A stretch of DNA of 64,000 nucleotides from JBAZOO01 sp041648735 (GCA_041648735.1 JBAZOO010000019.1:7007-71006); one strand, 5' to 3'. Shown: positions 42,093 through 49,298, counted from the first letter of the stretch. Numbers and translations are program-made. The notes: generated by a model from the letters alone, not told the origin.

Positions 42093-42767
42093 TCAACCGT
42101 CCTTTTGCAGGATGTAGCCGTGGCCACGCCGGGTATGGATCAGCGGCGGGCTTCCGGGACGGTCAAGTTTCCGCCGGAGATGCCCGATATACACGTCCAC
42201 GACATTGCTCTCCGCCATGGCGTTGAATTCATAGACGTGTTCCCAGATTTCCGTCCGGGTGACCACGGTGCCGGCGCGGCTGGCAAGGAATTCCAGCAGG
42301 GCGTATTCGCGGGCGGTCAGCCCGATCATGCGGCCGGCGCGCGCCACGGTCCGGGCGGCGGTGTCGATCGTCAGGTCCGCCAGGCGGAGCACGGGATCCT
42401 TCGCCTGGTATTGCCGCCGCACCAAGGCCCGCACCCGCGCCACCAGTTCCTTGAAGGCGAAGGGCTTGACCAGATAGTCGTCGGCGCCGGCGTTCAACCC
42501 CTTCACCCGGTCTTCCAGCGTGTCCTTGGCGGTCAAGACCAGGACATGGGTCTGCCGCCCCTTCCGCCGCAGCTCGCCAAGGATGGCCATGCCGTCCACC
42601 AGCGGCAGCATCAGGTCCAGGATGATCACGTCATACTCGCCGGCCATGGCGGCGCGGAGCCCGGCCCGGCCATCCGCCGCGGCATCCACAGCAAAACCGG
42701 CTTCCCGCAACCCCTGTTCCAAGGTTTCCCGCGTCGGCGCGTAGTCTTCAATCAAAAGAATGTGCAT
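42093..42767 (-). CDS. OmpR/PhoB-family response regulator
   Basis: A 224-residue response regulator. The receiver domain has Glu7/Asp8, the phospho-acceptor Asp51 (VIILDLMLP), Thr in VLTAKD and Lys in YLVKPFAFKEL. The C-terminal winged helix contains LTAREYALLEFLASRAG and SNVVDVYIGHLRRKLD. It is the partner of the kinase that follows after three bases. A GC-rich hairpin separates it from the upstream PepSY-like gene, a likely target. Confidence 0.95.
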   Translation of the reverse strand: MHILLIEDYAPTRETLEQGLREAGFAVDAAADGRAGLRAAMAGEYDVIILDLMLPLVDGMAILGELRRKGRQTHVLVLTAKDTLEDRVKGLNAGADDYLVKPFAFKELVARVRALVRRQYQAKDPVLRLADLTIDTAARTVARAGRMIGLTAREYALLEFLASRAGTVVTRTEIWEHVYEFNAMAESNVVDVYIGHLRRKLDRPGSPPLIHTRRGHGYILQKDG

Positions 42768-42789
42768 GGCTTGGACTTGGCCTCCGCCT

Positions 42790-42836
42790 GGCCGGGCGCC
42801 TTGCCCCTGGGCAACCCCAAGGGTGGCAGCCCGGCC
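42790..42836 (-). terminator. Hairpin between the PepSY-like gene and the response regulator
   Basis: Outer arms GGCCGGGC (42790-42797) and GCCCGGCC (42829-42836) enclose a perfect small hairpin TTGCCC-CT-GGGCAA (42801-42814). It may terminate or attenuate transcription from the PepSY-like gene into the two-component operon. No T-run. Confidence 0.35.
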
Positions 42837-42873
42837 AAGCTCAGGAATCTAGCGACGTCCAGGAAAAAAGCGA

Positions 42874-43236
42874 TCAATCCTGGTGCTCGCCGGCTTTTTC
42901 GTCATCCGTCTCCACTTCCTCGCCGGCTTTTTCGTCATCCGTCTCCACTTCCTTGCTGATGAGCTTGCCATCGGCGGCGACCTTGATCTCGCACTCCTTG
43001 CCGCCCACGGTGGCCTTGGCCTCGTAGGTGGTCGTCCCGTTTTCCGCCTCCACTTCGACCTGGGCAATCTTGACGCCGGGGGCTTCCTTGGCCAAGGTTG
43101 CCTGCACGGCGGCCGGCGCCTTGTCAAAGCTGATTTTTTCGTCGGCCTTGCTGTCATCGCCCGCTTGGGCCGCCACGCTGGCGAGCATCCCCAAGGACGC
43201 CGCCGCCAAAGCCATGGCCTTGATCATTCCATTCAT
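42874..43236 (-). CDS. Secreted PepSY-like protein
   Basis: A 120-residue periplasmic protein. A signal peptide (MIKAMALAAASLGMLASVAA) ends near residue 25; the body (FDKAPAAVQATLAKEAPGVK, then YEAKATVGGKECEIKVAADG) matches the PepSY-like/DUF2874 fold, often found near two-component systems. The C-terminus holds an 11-residue acidic unit, EVETDDEKAGE, twice in tandem, encoded by a 33-bp duplication. It lies upstream of the response regulator on the same strand. PepSY-like proteins are thought to bind inhibitors or metals; here the function is unknown. Confidence 0.85.
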   Translation of the reverse strand: MNGMIKAMALAAASLGMLASVAAQAGDDSKADEKISFDKAPAAVQATLAKEAPGVKIAQVEVEAENGTTTYEAKATVGGKECEIKVAADGKLISKEVETDDEKAGEEVETDDEKAGEHQD

Positions 43237-43562
43237 CTTGGGACCTCCAGTTGCACACTCGGTTGGGACTTTGCGGAAGTCGGCACCATGCCCACTTCAC
43301 ACCCATCAAAATAGCCAGGCCAGATGACAGGATGATGAAAAACCCGAAATAAATTGCATCTTCCTTATCCCCAATTCATTGCGCAGCCACCCGCGCAAAT
43401 TCGCGCCTTGGCCCCCCTGCCAGGGGCGCGCCGGGGCAAGCGCCGCCCGCCACGCTGGAGCGTGGATGCGCTTGGGGAAGTGCCGGCCCCGTCGCCATCC
43501 CCGGCCCCGACGGCTCGCCGCCGCCAACGCCGCGCAAGGAATCGGCGACGCTGCCGGCGCGC
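43237..43562. other. Intergenic region 5' of the PepSY-like gene
   Basis: About 325 bases with no supported gene. The AT-rich part (43300-43380) probably carries the PepSY-like promoter. A perfect hairpin CCACGCT-GG-AGCGTGG (43450-43465) lies about 100 bases past the isochorismatase-family gene and may help terminate it. Confidence 0.4.
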
Positions 43563-44129
43563 TCACCCCTTGAACACCGCGGAGACCGCCTTGAACGCCG
43601 GATGCTTCGCGTCCCGCAGCAACTGGAAGAAGGCCGCCTCCACCGAGGTCACGGCCACGCCGGCATGGCGCAGGAAGGCCAGCGCCAGCTCCCGGTCCGC
43701 CGCCTGGCGCGAGACCACCGCGTCCGCCAGCAGCACCGGGCGGTAGCCGCGCGCCAAGGAGTCCAGCGCCGTCTGCTGCACGCAGACATGGGTCTCCATG
43801 CCGAGCAGCAGCAGCGCCGCCGGCCGCACCGCCTCCACCGCCGCGGCGAACCCCGGATCGCCCCAGCAGGAAAAAGTGGTCTTGGCCAGGACTTTCGCCG
43901 CCGCCGGCAGCGCCGCGCGCACCGCGGGCAGCGTCGGCCCCAGACCCTGGGGATATTGCTCGGTGACCACCACGTCCAAGCCCAGGGCACCGGCCGCCCG
44001 CAGCGCCTTCAGCGTCGCCGCCTGCGCCGGCCCCGCCTCGAACCCGGGCATGGCCCGGACCAGCCGCTCCTGCACATCAACCACCACCAGCATCACGCCC
44101 CCGGCCAGCTCCGGCATCGCCATCGTCAT
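43563..44129 (-). CDS. Isochorismatase-family (cysteine) hydrolase
   Basis: A 188-residue hydrolase of the isochorismatase/YcaC group. The catalytic triad is visible: Asp in VVVDVQERL, Lys in LAKTTFSCW, and Cys in METHVCVQQTALD. The short length and TEQYPQGLGPT match the YcaC/hydrolase-2 type, whose substrates are often unknown amides. I use ATG 44129 with AAGGAAGGGG upstream; upstream codons in the open frame are rich in Arg/Gly and unlike the family. A dispersed palindrome (44202) lies 70 bases upstream. Confidence 0.9.
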   Translation of the reverse strand: MTMAMPELAGGVMLVVVDVQERLVRAMPGFEAGPAQAATLKALRAAGALGLDVVVTEQYPQGLGPTLPAVRAALPAAAKVLAKTTFSCWGDPGFAAAVEAVRPAALLLLGMETHVCVQQTALDSLARGYRPVLLADAVVSRQAADRELALAFLRHAGVAVTSVEAAFFQLLRDAKHPAFKAVSAVFKG

Positions 44130-44201
44130 TGTCCACCCCTTCCTTTTGCCCGGCCACGCAACCGCGCCTGGCCCAACCTGGCCGCCGCCCAACGCCCGCG
44201 G

Positions 44202-44216
44202 TTTGCGGAGTCCGCA
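44202..44216. repeat. Dispersed palindrome TGCGGA-G-TCCGCA
   Basis: TTTGCGGAGTCCGCA, an intergenic copy upstream of the isochorismatase-family gene and the last copy before the island; none was found from 45 to 64 kb. Confidence 0.75.
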
Positions 44217-44299
44217 CGGCGACAACCGCCTATAATCTGCCCCGGAAATCCGCCGCCGCCACCAGCCGGCCACTCCCCTTCCGTTCCCCACCTTTCCCG

Positions 44300-44623
44300 C
44301 TACCTTCCTCCGCGCTGGAAAGCAATTTCCGGTCGGCTGATGCCGTTTTGTGAGAACAGACCCTGCGCCCGCTGGCCCATGCCACCAGTGATGATGACGT
44401 TCGCGCCCGGCTCGTGCAGCCAGCGGGGGAGCGCGCCCGGCTCATGCGCGGGAGGCGTGATGTAGGTGGTGCCGGCAATGGTCCTTCCGGCATCGTCCAC
44501 ATCAACAAGGGCGAACTGCTCGCAGTGGCCAAAGTGCATGCAGAGCCATCCCACAGGAGATGAAAACTGCCTGGCCTTGTTGGGTTCATGAGCTTGGCGG
44601 CGGCGTTTTCCGGGGCGTCCCAT
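44300..44623 (-). pseudogene. Truncated NifX/ORP-like dinitrogenase-cofactor-domain protein
   Basis: A minus-strand frame with the centre of a NifX/NafY-type protein: GWLCMHFGHCEQFALVDVDD, then TPPAHEPGALPRWLHEPGAN and VIITGGMGQRAQGLFSQNGI. The normal MKIAIP-like start is replaced by unrelated residues and the last ~25 residues are missing after QNGI. It is therefore probably dead or rearranged. The location downstream of the sigma-54 activator on the same strand, but behind an inverted-repeat element, suggests it once belonged to the ORP-like island on its other flank. Confidence 0.6.
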
Positions 44624-44681
44624 TTTGCTTTTTTCCTTGGCCCTGAAGTTTGGTGTCGTGCGTCCCCGAGGGACGCTGGGG

Positions 44682-44865
44682 CAATAGGCAGGGGCAACGC
44701 CCCTGCACCCAGGCCCCCCCGTTTTGGCGTGCCATCGGTACGCCGGGAGATCGTCAAGATCCGGATTTCCGATTTTCGAATGCCTGGACGGCAGATCCCC
44801 CGCGTACCTACGGCACGCGAACCATTGGCAACAACCTGAAGCAGGGGCGCCGCCCCTGCCTATTG
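44682..44865. mobile_element. MITE-like element with 25-bp terminal inverted repeats
   Basis: The left arm (44682-44706) and right arm (44841-44865) are 25 bases long and inverted copies at 23 positions; each arm is itself a small hairpin (GGGGC-GCCCC). The 134-base interior has no gene. Shorter inverted pieces (GTCCC-CGA-GGGAC on the left, GTCC-TTAC-GGGAC on the right) extend the symmetry. No obvious target duplication was seen. It sits at the border of the island. Confidence 0.55.
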
Positions 44866-44976
44866 TCCGCCGGTCCTTACGGGACAGGTCACGCCCGCCC
44901 GATCGCGATTTCGATCCCGATTCCGATTTCGATCACTATGGGAAGAAGGCCCATGGGATGCCTGCAATATGCAATA

Positions 44977-46341
44977 CTAGCGTCTCCGCCCGCGCCCGTC
45001 GGCTTCGGGCGTGTCGATGCCGAGGGCGTTGATTTTGCGGTAGAGCGTGCTGACGTTGATGCCAAGGTCCCTGGCCGCCAGCTTGCGGTTGCCGTTTCGG
45101 CGATCCAGCGTCTCGGCGATGAAGAGCTTTTCGATAGCTTCCAGGCTCATCGGTTGGCCGTCCGGAACGCCTCGCCCGGCCGTCGGCCGGAGTTCGGGAG
45201 GCAGGTGGTTGAGCTCGATCATTCCGCCGCGGCACAGCACAAACGCCTGTTCGATGATATTCTCCAGCTCGCGGACATTGCCCGGGTAGTCGTGCTCCAT
45301 CAGGCGGGCAAGCACCTGATTGGAAACGCCGGCGATATCCTTGCCCTGGAGGCGGTTGAACTTGGCGATGAGGTGGTCCAGCAGCAGCGGGATGTCCTCG
45401 CGCCGCTGGGCGAGGCCGGGCAGCTCCAGGTGGATCACGCGAATGCGGTAGTAGAGGTCGTCCCGGAACTTGCCAGCGTGGACCAGCTTGGCCAGATCCC
45501 GGTTGGTGGCCGCGATCACACGCACGTCAACGGGGATCGGCTTGAGCCCGCCGAGCGGCTCGATCACACGTTCCTGGAGCACCCGCAGCAGGCGGACCTG
45601 CATCGCCGGCGAGATGTCGCCGATCTCGTCCAGAAAGACCGTTCCGCTATCGGCCAGGGCGAACCGGCCGGGCTTGTCGCGTTTGGCGTCGGTGAACGCG
45701 CCGGCCTTGTGGCCGAAAAGCTCGCTCTCCAGCAGCGTGTCGGGCAGGGCGGCGCAGTTGACCGCCACGAAGGGCTTCTTCTTGCGGGGCGAGAGGTTGT
45801 GGATGGCGCGGGCGAAGAGTTCCTTGCCCGTCCCGCTGGGGCCTTCGATCAACACCGTGGAATTGCTCTCAGCGATCTGGGGCAGGATATCGAACAGCCG
45901 CAGCATGGCCGGGCTCCGGCCGACGATGTCCTCGAAGGTGTAGCGGGCCTGGAGTTGCTTCTGGAGTTGCTCGACCTGGCTCAGGTCCTGGAAGGTCTCG
46001 ACGCCCCCGACGACTTTGCCGTCATTGTCCTTCAGCAGGGCCGTTGAGATGCGGATGGGCACCCGCTGCCCGTGCTGGTTGATGATGTGGGCCGTGGCAT
46101 TCAGAACGGGCTTGCCGCTGGCTATGGTGCGGCGTAGTGCGCAGCCCGTCTCACAGATGCTCGCGCGGAACACATCACAACAGGGGCTTCCAATGGCCTG
46201 CTGGGCCGACACGCCGGTAATTCTCTCGGCCGCCCGGTTGAACGCGATGATGTGCCAGTCCAAATCGACGGTGAATACGCCTTCGTTGATCGACTCCAGG
46301 ATGGCAGTCTCGTGTTGGTCGGGAAGTTGGTTCTTGCTCAT
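44977..46341 (-). CDS. Sigma-54-dependent transcriptional activator with PAS domain
   Basis: A 454-residue NtrC-family activator. The N-terminal PAS domain (residues 10-120) carries a Cys cluster, Cys54, Cys55, Cys63 and Cys67 (PCCDVFRASICETGC), that may sense redox state or bind Fe-S. The AAA+ domain has Walker A GPSGTGKE, Walker B VFLDEIGD, and GAFTDA at the sigma-54 contact loop instead of the usual GAFTGA. A Fis-type helix-turn-helix (NRKLAARDLGINVSTLYRKI) ends the protein. It diverges from the island operon, whose promoter is a near-consensus sigma-54 site, so it is the likely activator. Confidence 0.94.
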   Translation of the reverse strand: MSKNQLPDQHETAILESINEGVFTVDLDWHIIAFNRAAERITGVSAQQAIGSPCCDVFRASICETGCALRRTIASGKPVLNATAHIINQHGQRVPIRISTALLKDNDGKVVGGVETFQDLSQVEQLQKQLQARYTFEDIVGRSPAMLRLFDILPQIAESNSTVLIEGPSGTGKELFARAIHNLSPRKKKPFVAVNCAALPDTLLESELFGHKAGAFTDAKRDKPGRFALADSGTVFLDEIGDISPAMQVRLLRVLQERVIEPLGGLKPIPVDVRVIAATNRDLAKLVHAGKFRDDLYYRIRVIHLELPGLAQRREDIPLLLDHLIAKFNRLQGKDIAGVSNQVLARLMEHDYPGNVRELENIIEQAFVLCRGGMIELNHLPPELRPTAGRGVPDGQPMSLEAIEKLFIAETLDRRNGNRKLAARDLGINVSTLYRKINALGIDTPEADGRGRRR

Positions 46342-46489
46342 GGTCAGTCGGCTCCAGCCACTACTCGTGCAATTTACTGCTGTAGACGGCCGACGTCAAG
46401 TCAAAATGCGCGATTCTCAATGTCGTCCACGGCATCCTGCTGTCGCCCATCTATTTGAAAACACAGAACTTGTGGCGTTAGCCGCCGGG

Positions 46490-46506
46490 TTGGCGCGGGA
46501 TTTGCT
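46490..46506 (+). promoter_or_regulatory. Sigma-54 (-24/-12) promoter of the island operon
   Basis: TTGGCGCGGGATTTGCT matches the sigma-54 consensus TTGGCACG-N4-TTGCT with a single mismatch and has exactly 10 bases between GG and GC. Transcription should start near 46516-46518, only a few bases before the ATG at 46521. The cognate activator gene diverges just upstream. Confidence 0.8.
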
Positions 46507-46520
46507 ATTCGGTGCAGATG

Positions 46521-46910
46521 ATGAGAGTCGCGATATCTCACTGGCACGGCCGGGTCAGCCCGGTGTTCGACGTGGCTGGCAATATGTTGCTGGTCGACGT
46601 CGCCGACGGCAGGGAACAGGCCCGCCGGAACGTCGCCATCGCCGCGGAGCAACCGCAGGCTCGGGCGAACCTGCTTGTCGAGCATGGGGTGACGGTGCTG
46701 ATCTGCGGCGCGATCTCATGGCCACTGGAGAGGGCCCTTTCGGCGGCGGGCATCGCGGTTATTCCGCAGACCTGTGGTGACGTCGAACAGGTTCTTGCGG
46801 CTTTCATTAACGGCCAACTGCAACAGGATGCTTTTTTGATGCCGGGCTGCTGTGGCCGGCGCCGGCAGTTCCGAGCGCGATGCCGACGAGGCAGGCGAAG
46901 CGAACTTTGA
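46521..46910 (+). CDS. NifX/ORP-like dinitrogenase-cofactor-domain protein
   Basis: A 129-residue protein of the NifX/NafY/ORP fold: MRVAISHWHGRVSPVFDVAG at the start, ARANLLVEHGVTVLICGAIS, and GCCGRRRQ near a basic C-terminus. Such domains bind Fe-Mo or Mo-Cu clusters or other metal-sulfur units. The start ATG 46521 matches the family; ATG 46518 and GTG 46512 are in frame. It lies only a few bases after the predicted transcription start of the sigma-54 promoter, so it would be leaderless or nearly so. First gene of the island operon. Confidence 0.85.
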   Translation: MRVAISHWHGRVSPVFDVAGNMLLVDVADGREQARRNVAIAAEQPQARANLLVEHGVTVLICGAISWPLERALSAAGIAVIPQTCGDVEQVLAAFINGQLQQDAFLMPGCCGRRRQFRARCRRGRRSEL

Positions 46911-46983
46911 ACCGGACGGGCAGGCGAAGCACTTGCCGCGGGTTAATGCCGGACGTCGAGAAAACGGAAAGGCGGTGATAGCG

Positions 46984-47175
46984 ATGCCAGCAGGTGACGG
47001 AACAGGCCCGCCCGGTGGCGGGCGAGGACAAGGCAGGATGGGTGGATCGTTGGCGGCCGGACCGGGCGGGCAGTGCGTCTGCCCCAAGTGCGGCCACAAG
47101 GTTCCCCATGTGGCCGGGCGGCCGTGCAATCAGCGGGCCTGCCCGAAGTGCGGAACGACGATGACCAGAGGTTGA
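46984..47175 (+). CDS. Small zinc-ribbon protein
   Basis: A 63-residue protein: a Gly-rich leader (MPAGDGTGPPGGGRGQGRMG) followed by a zinc ribbon with CVCPKCGHKVPH and NQRACPKCGTTM. Proteins with this leader and ribbon regularly accompany NifX-like and MinD-like genes in anaerobes. ATG 46984 begins the conserved part; the frame is open upstream. It may bind zinc or help deliver a metal centre; the function is not known. Confidence 0.8.
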   Translation: MPAGDGTGPPGGGRGQGRMGGSLAAGPGGQCVCPKCGHKVPHVAGRPCNQRACPKCGTTMTRG

Positions 47176-47208
47176 TTCGACCTCGCAACAGCATGAAGGA
47201 GTTCAGCA

Positions 47209-47598
47209 ATGCCTGGTAGAGATGGAACAGGCCCCGCTGGAATGGGCCCGATGACAGGACGTGCGGCTGGCTACTGCGCCGGCTACCCCGTGCCCGGATA
47301 CATGAACCCCGTCGGCGGACGGGGCTTCTGGGGATGGGGCTGCGGCCGTGGCGGCGGCCGCGGCTGGAGAAACTGGTTCTACGCGACCGGCCTGACGGGC
47401 TGGCAGCGGGCTGCGCTGGGCCGTCCCGCCTTTGGCGGTGTGGCCCCGGTTGCCGCCGATGTGGCCCCCTTCGCCCCGGCCATGAGCACCGAGCAGCAGC
47501 TCGCCGCGCTCAAGGGTCAGGCGGAGTACTTCGATGATGCCTTGGAAGGCATCCGCAAGCGAATCGCGGAACTCGAGGCGGAGGGCAAGAAGGGCTGA
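47209..47598 (+). CDS. DUF5320 protein
   Basis: A 129-residue DUF5320 protein. It shares the opening MPGRDGTGPAGMGPMTGRAA with the neighbouring zinc-ribbon protein, then a Gly/Trp/Arg-rich region (GFWGWGCGRGGGRGW) and a C-terminal helix that looks coiled-coil (EQQLAALKGQAEYFDDALE). DUF5320 genes cluster with NifX-like proteins and MinD-type Fe-S ATPases in many anaerobes. The role is unknown. AAGGAG lies upstream of the start. Confidence 0.85.
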   Translation: MPGRDGTGPAGMGPMTGRAAGYCAGYPVPGYMNPVGGRGFWGWGCGRGGGRGWRNWFYATGLTGWQRAALGRPAFGGVAPVAADVAPFAPAMSTEQQLAALKGQAEYFDDALEGIRKRIAELEAEGKKG

Positions 47599-47719
47599 GG
47601 TCGGATACCAGACCTCGAGGTCAGGGACAGCCTGCCCGTCGGCAGCCAGCGCGCCGGGGCAAGGGAAGATTGCCGCCCGCACCCCGGCGCTTGTCCATTG
47701 GGGAAGGAAAGGTGATGAC

Positions 47720-48430
47720 ATGAAAATCGCGATCACAGCCACAGGGCCCAATTTGGAAGCCAATGTGGATCCACGGTTCGGCAGGTGTCCGTACTTTCTC
47801 GTCATCGAAACCGATGACCTGAGCTTCGAGGCCATCGAAAATCCCAACCTCGCGCTGGGCGGCGGCGCGGGCATCCAGTCCGCGCAGCTCATGGCCGACA
47901 AGGGGGTAAAACACGTCCTGACGGGCAACTGCGGGCCCAACGCCCACCAGACGCTGGCCGCGGCCAGTATCGCTGTCGCCGTCGGGTGCTCCGGCCCGAT
48001 CCGTCAGGTAATCGAGCAGTTCAAGGCGGGGCGGTTCACCGCCGCCCTCCGTCCCAATGTCGCCGGGCATTTTGGCATGGGCGCGGCCCCGGCGGATACG
48101 CCCGGTGAGCCGACCCAGTCAGCACCGGCGTTCGGCGCAGGCATGGGCCGGGGCGGGGGTCGAGGCATGGGCCGGGGCATGGGCATGGGCATGGGCCGGG
48201 GCATGGGAGGCGGAATGGGTCGAGGTCGGGGTATGGGCTTGGGGCGCGGAGTTGTGAGTGATGCGCCGCCAGCCGTTGCTGCCGGGGGCGACGAGCTATC
48301 GGCCCTGAAGCAGGAGGCCGAGGCAATGGGGCAGCAGATGCGGCAGATTCAGCAGCGCATAGCGGAACTGGAACAGGAGAAGAACAACGGAGAGAACCGC
48401 CCTCGCCATGCACCGGAGGCGGCGTCATGA
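47720..48430 (+). CDS. NifX/ORP-like protein with Met/Gly/Arg-rich linker and coiled coil
   Basis: A 236-residue protein. Residues 1 to about 115 form a NifX/ORP domain (MKIAITATGPNLEANVDPRF, FGRCPYFLVIE, VKHVLTGNCGPNAHQTLAAA). Residues from about 140 to 180 are a GMGRG-type repeat with nearly every third residue Met or Arg, and the C-terminus (DELSALKQEAEAMGQQMRQI) is a coiled coil resembling that of the DUF5320 protein, which could let the two pair. ATG 47720 has GGAAAGGTG upstream. Its stop overlaps the next start (ATGA). ORP binds a Mo-Cu-S cluster in Desulfovibrio; whether this one does is unknown. Confidence 0.85.
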   Translation: MKIAITATGPNLEANVDPRFGRCPYFLVIETDDLSFEAIENPNLALGGGAGIQSAQLMADKGVKHVLTGNCGPNAHQTLAAASIAVAVGCSGPIRQVIEQFKAGRFTAALRPNVAGHFGMGAAPADTPGEPTQSAPAFGAGMGRGGGRGMGRGMGMGMGRGMGGGMGRGRGMGLGRGVVSDAPPAVAAGGDELSALKQEAEAMGQQMRQIQQRIAELEQEKNNGENRPRHAPEAAS

Positions 48431-49035
48431 ACGGCGGCGAGATCATGCGCCAGTTGCGGAGGCACGCGCCGTTCACGGCGATTGGCACGGCATCGGGCGT
48501 GGTCATCATGCTCCTTGTGGCCTGGACCCGCGTGCCGCGCGGGGTCTCGGAGGTTCTGTTCTGGGGTCTGCATCCTCTGCATGTGCTGCTCAGCGCCTTG
48601 GTGACGGCCGCCATGTATCGGCTCCATTCGCCGGGCAAGCTCGTGCCGACCATCCTCATCGGATACGTCGGCTCCGTGGGCATCGCCACATTGAGCGACT
48701 CGATCATCCCGTTCGTCGGGGAGTGGCTGCTCCAGATGCCGCATAGAAGCGTGCATCTTGGTTTCATCGAGAAATGGTGGCTGGTCAACCCGCTGGCTCT
48801 GCTCGGAATCGCTATCGCCTGCGCGTGGCCGCGAACACGGCTCACGCACGCCGGGCACGTGTTCCTGAGCACGTGGGCATCGCTGTTCCACATGACAATG
48901 GCCATGGGAGAGCAACTGACGCCCTGGACGGTTGCGGTAAGTGCCGTTTTCCTGTTCCTGGCCGTGTGGATTCCCTGCTGCACCAGCGACATCGTGTTCC
49001 CGCTGCTATGGGTCAAGGAGGGCAAGGACAAGTGA
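48427..49035 (+). CDS. Integral membrane protein of unknown function
   Basis: A 202-residue protein with about five hydrophobic segments (near residues 15-35, 42-65, 75-98, 115-135 and 160-185). Notable polar residues in or near the membrane include several His (LHPLHVLLSA, RSVHLGF, SLFHMTMAMGE) and a Cys pair in WIPCCTSDIVFPLLW. I do not recognise the family. The His and Cys pattern would suit metal or heme binding, or a metal permease. It overlaps the NifX-like gene by ATGA and the next small gene by GTGA, so it is translated in series with them. Confidence 0.75.
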   Translation: MNGGEIMRQLRRHAPFTAIGTASGVVIMLLVAWTRVPRGVSEVLFWGLHPLHVLLSALVTAAMYRLHSPGKLVPTILIGYVGSVGIATLSDSIIPFVGEWLLQMPHRSVHLGFIEKWWLVNPLALLGIAIACAWPRTRLTHAGHVFLSTWASLFHMTMAMGEQLTPWTVAVSAVFLFLAVWIPCCTSDIVFPLLWVKEGKDK

Positions 49036-49298
49036 CCGAGCACTTCACAGCAGATCGCCCAAGCCTTTGGCGACGTGCCGCGAAGCCCCTGGGAAGATTC
49101 CTGGTTTGGTGGTTCGGCATGTTCGCCCTGCTGGGGCCGTTGTCGACCTGCCCCGTCTGCGGCCAGACGGGCTGCGCGGGCGGCATGGCCAGCGCCGGCA
49201 TCCTGGGAGGCTTGGCGGCGGCAGCGCTGTGGCTCCCTCGGCGCGTTATCGAAACCTTCCGCCGACGGCCAGCCCTCAGGGAAGGAAGTGCGGAATGA
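49032..49298 (+). CDS. Small membrane protein with CPVCGQTGCAGG motif
   Basis: An 88-residue protein starting with GTG 49032, which overlaps the preceding stop (GTGA). One or two hydrophobic segments (GRFLVWWFGMFALLGPLS and AGILGGLAAAALWLP) flank a Cys motif, TCPVCGQTGCAGGM, that could bind a metal or a thiol. It ends in an ATGA overlap with the MinD-type ATPase gene. The conserved spacing of couplings, not similarity, is the main evidence that it is a real gene. Family unknown. Confidence 0.65.
   Translation: MTEHFTADRPSLWRRAAKPLGRFLVWWFGMFALLGPLSTCPVCGQTGCAGGMASAGILGGLAAAALWLPRRVIETFRRRPALREGSAE

Noticed and set aside
40614..42959. A 781-residue plus-strand frame
   Set aside because: It lies antisense to the histidine kinase and response regulator, both with complete motifs.
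44300..49298. A nitrogen-fixation locus, because of NifX-like proteins and the nearby nifU
   Set aside because: There is no nifHDK, nifB, nifEN or nifS; NifX-like domains also occur in ORP-type clusters, which fit the neighbours better.
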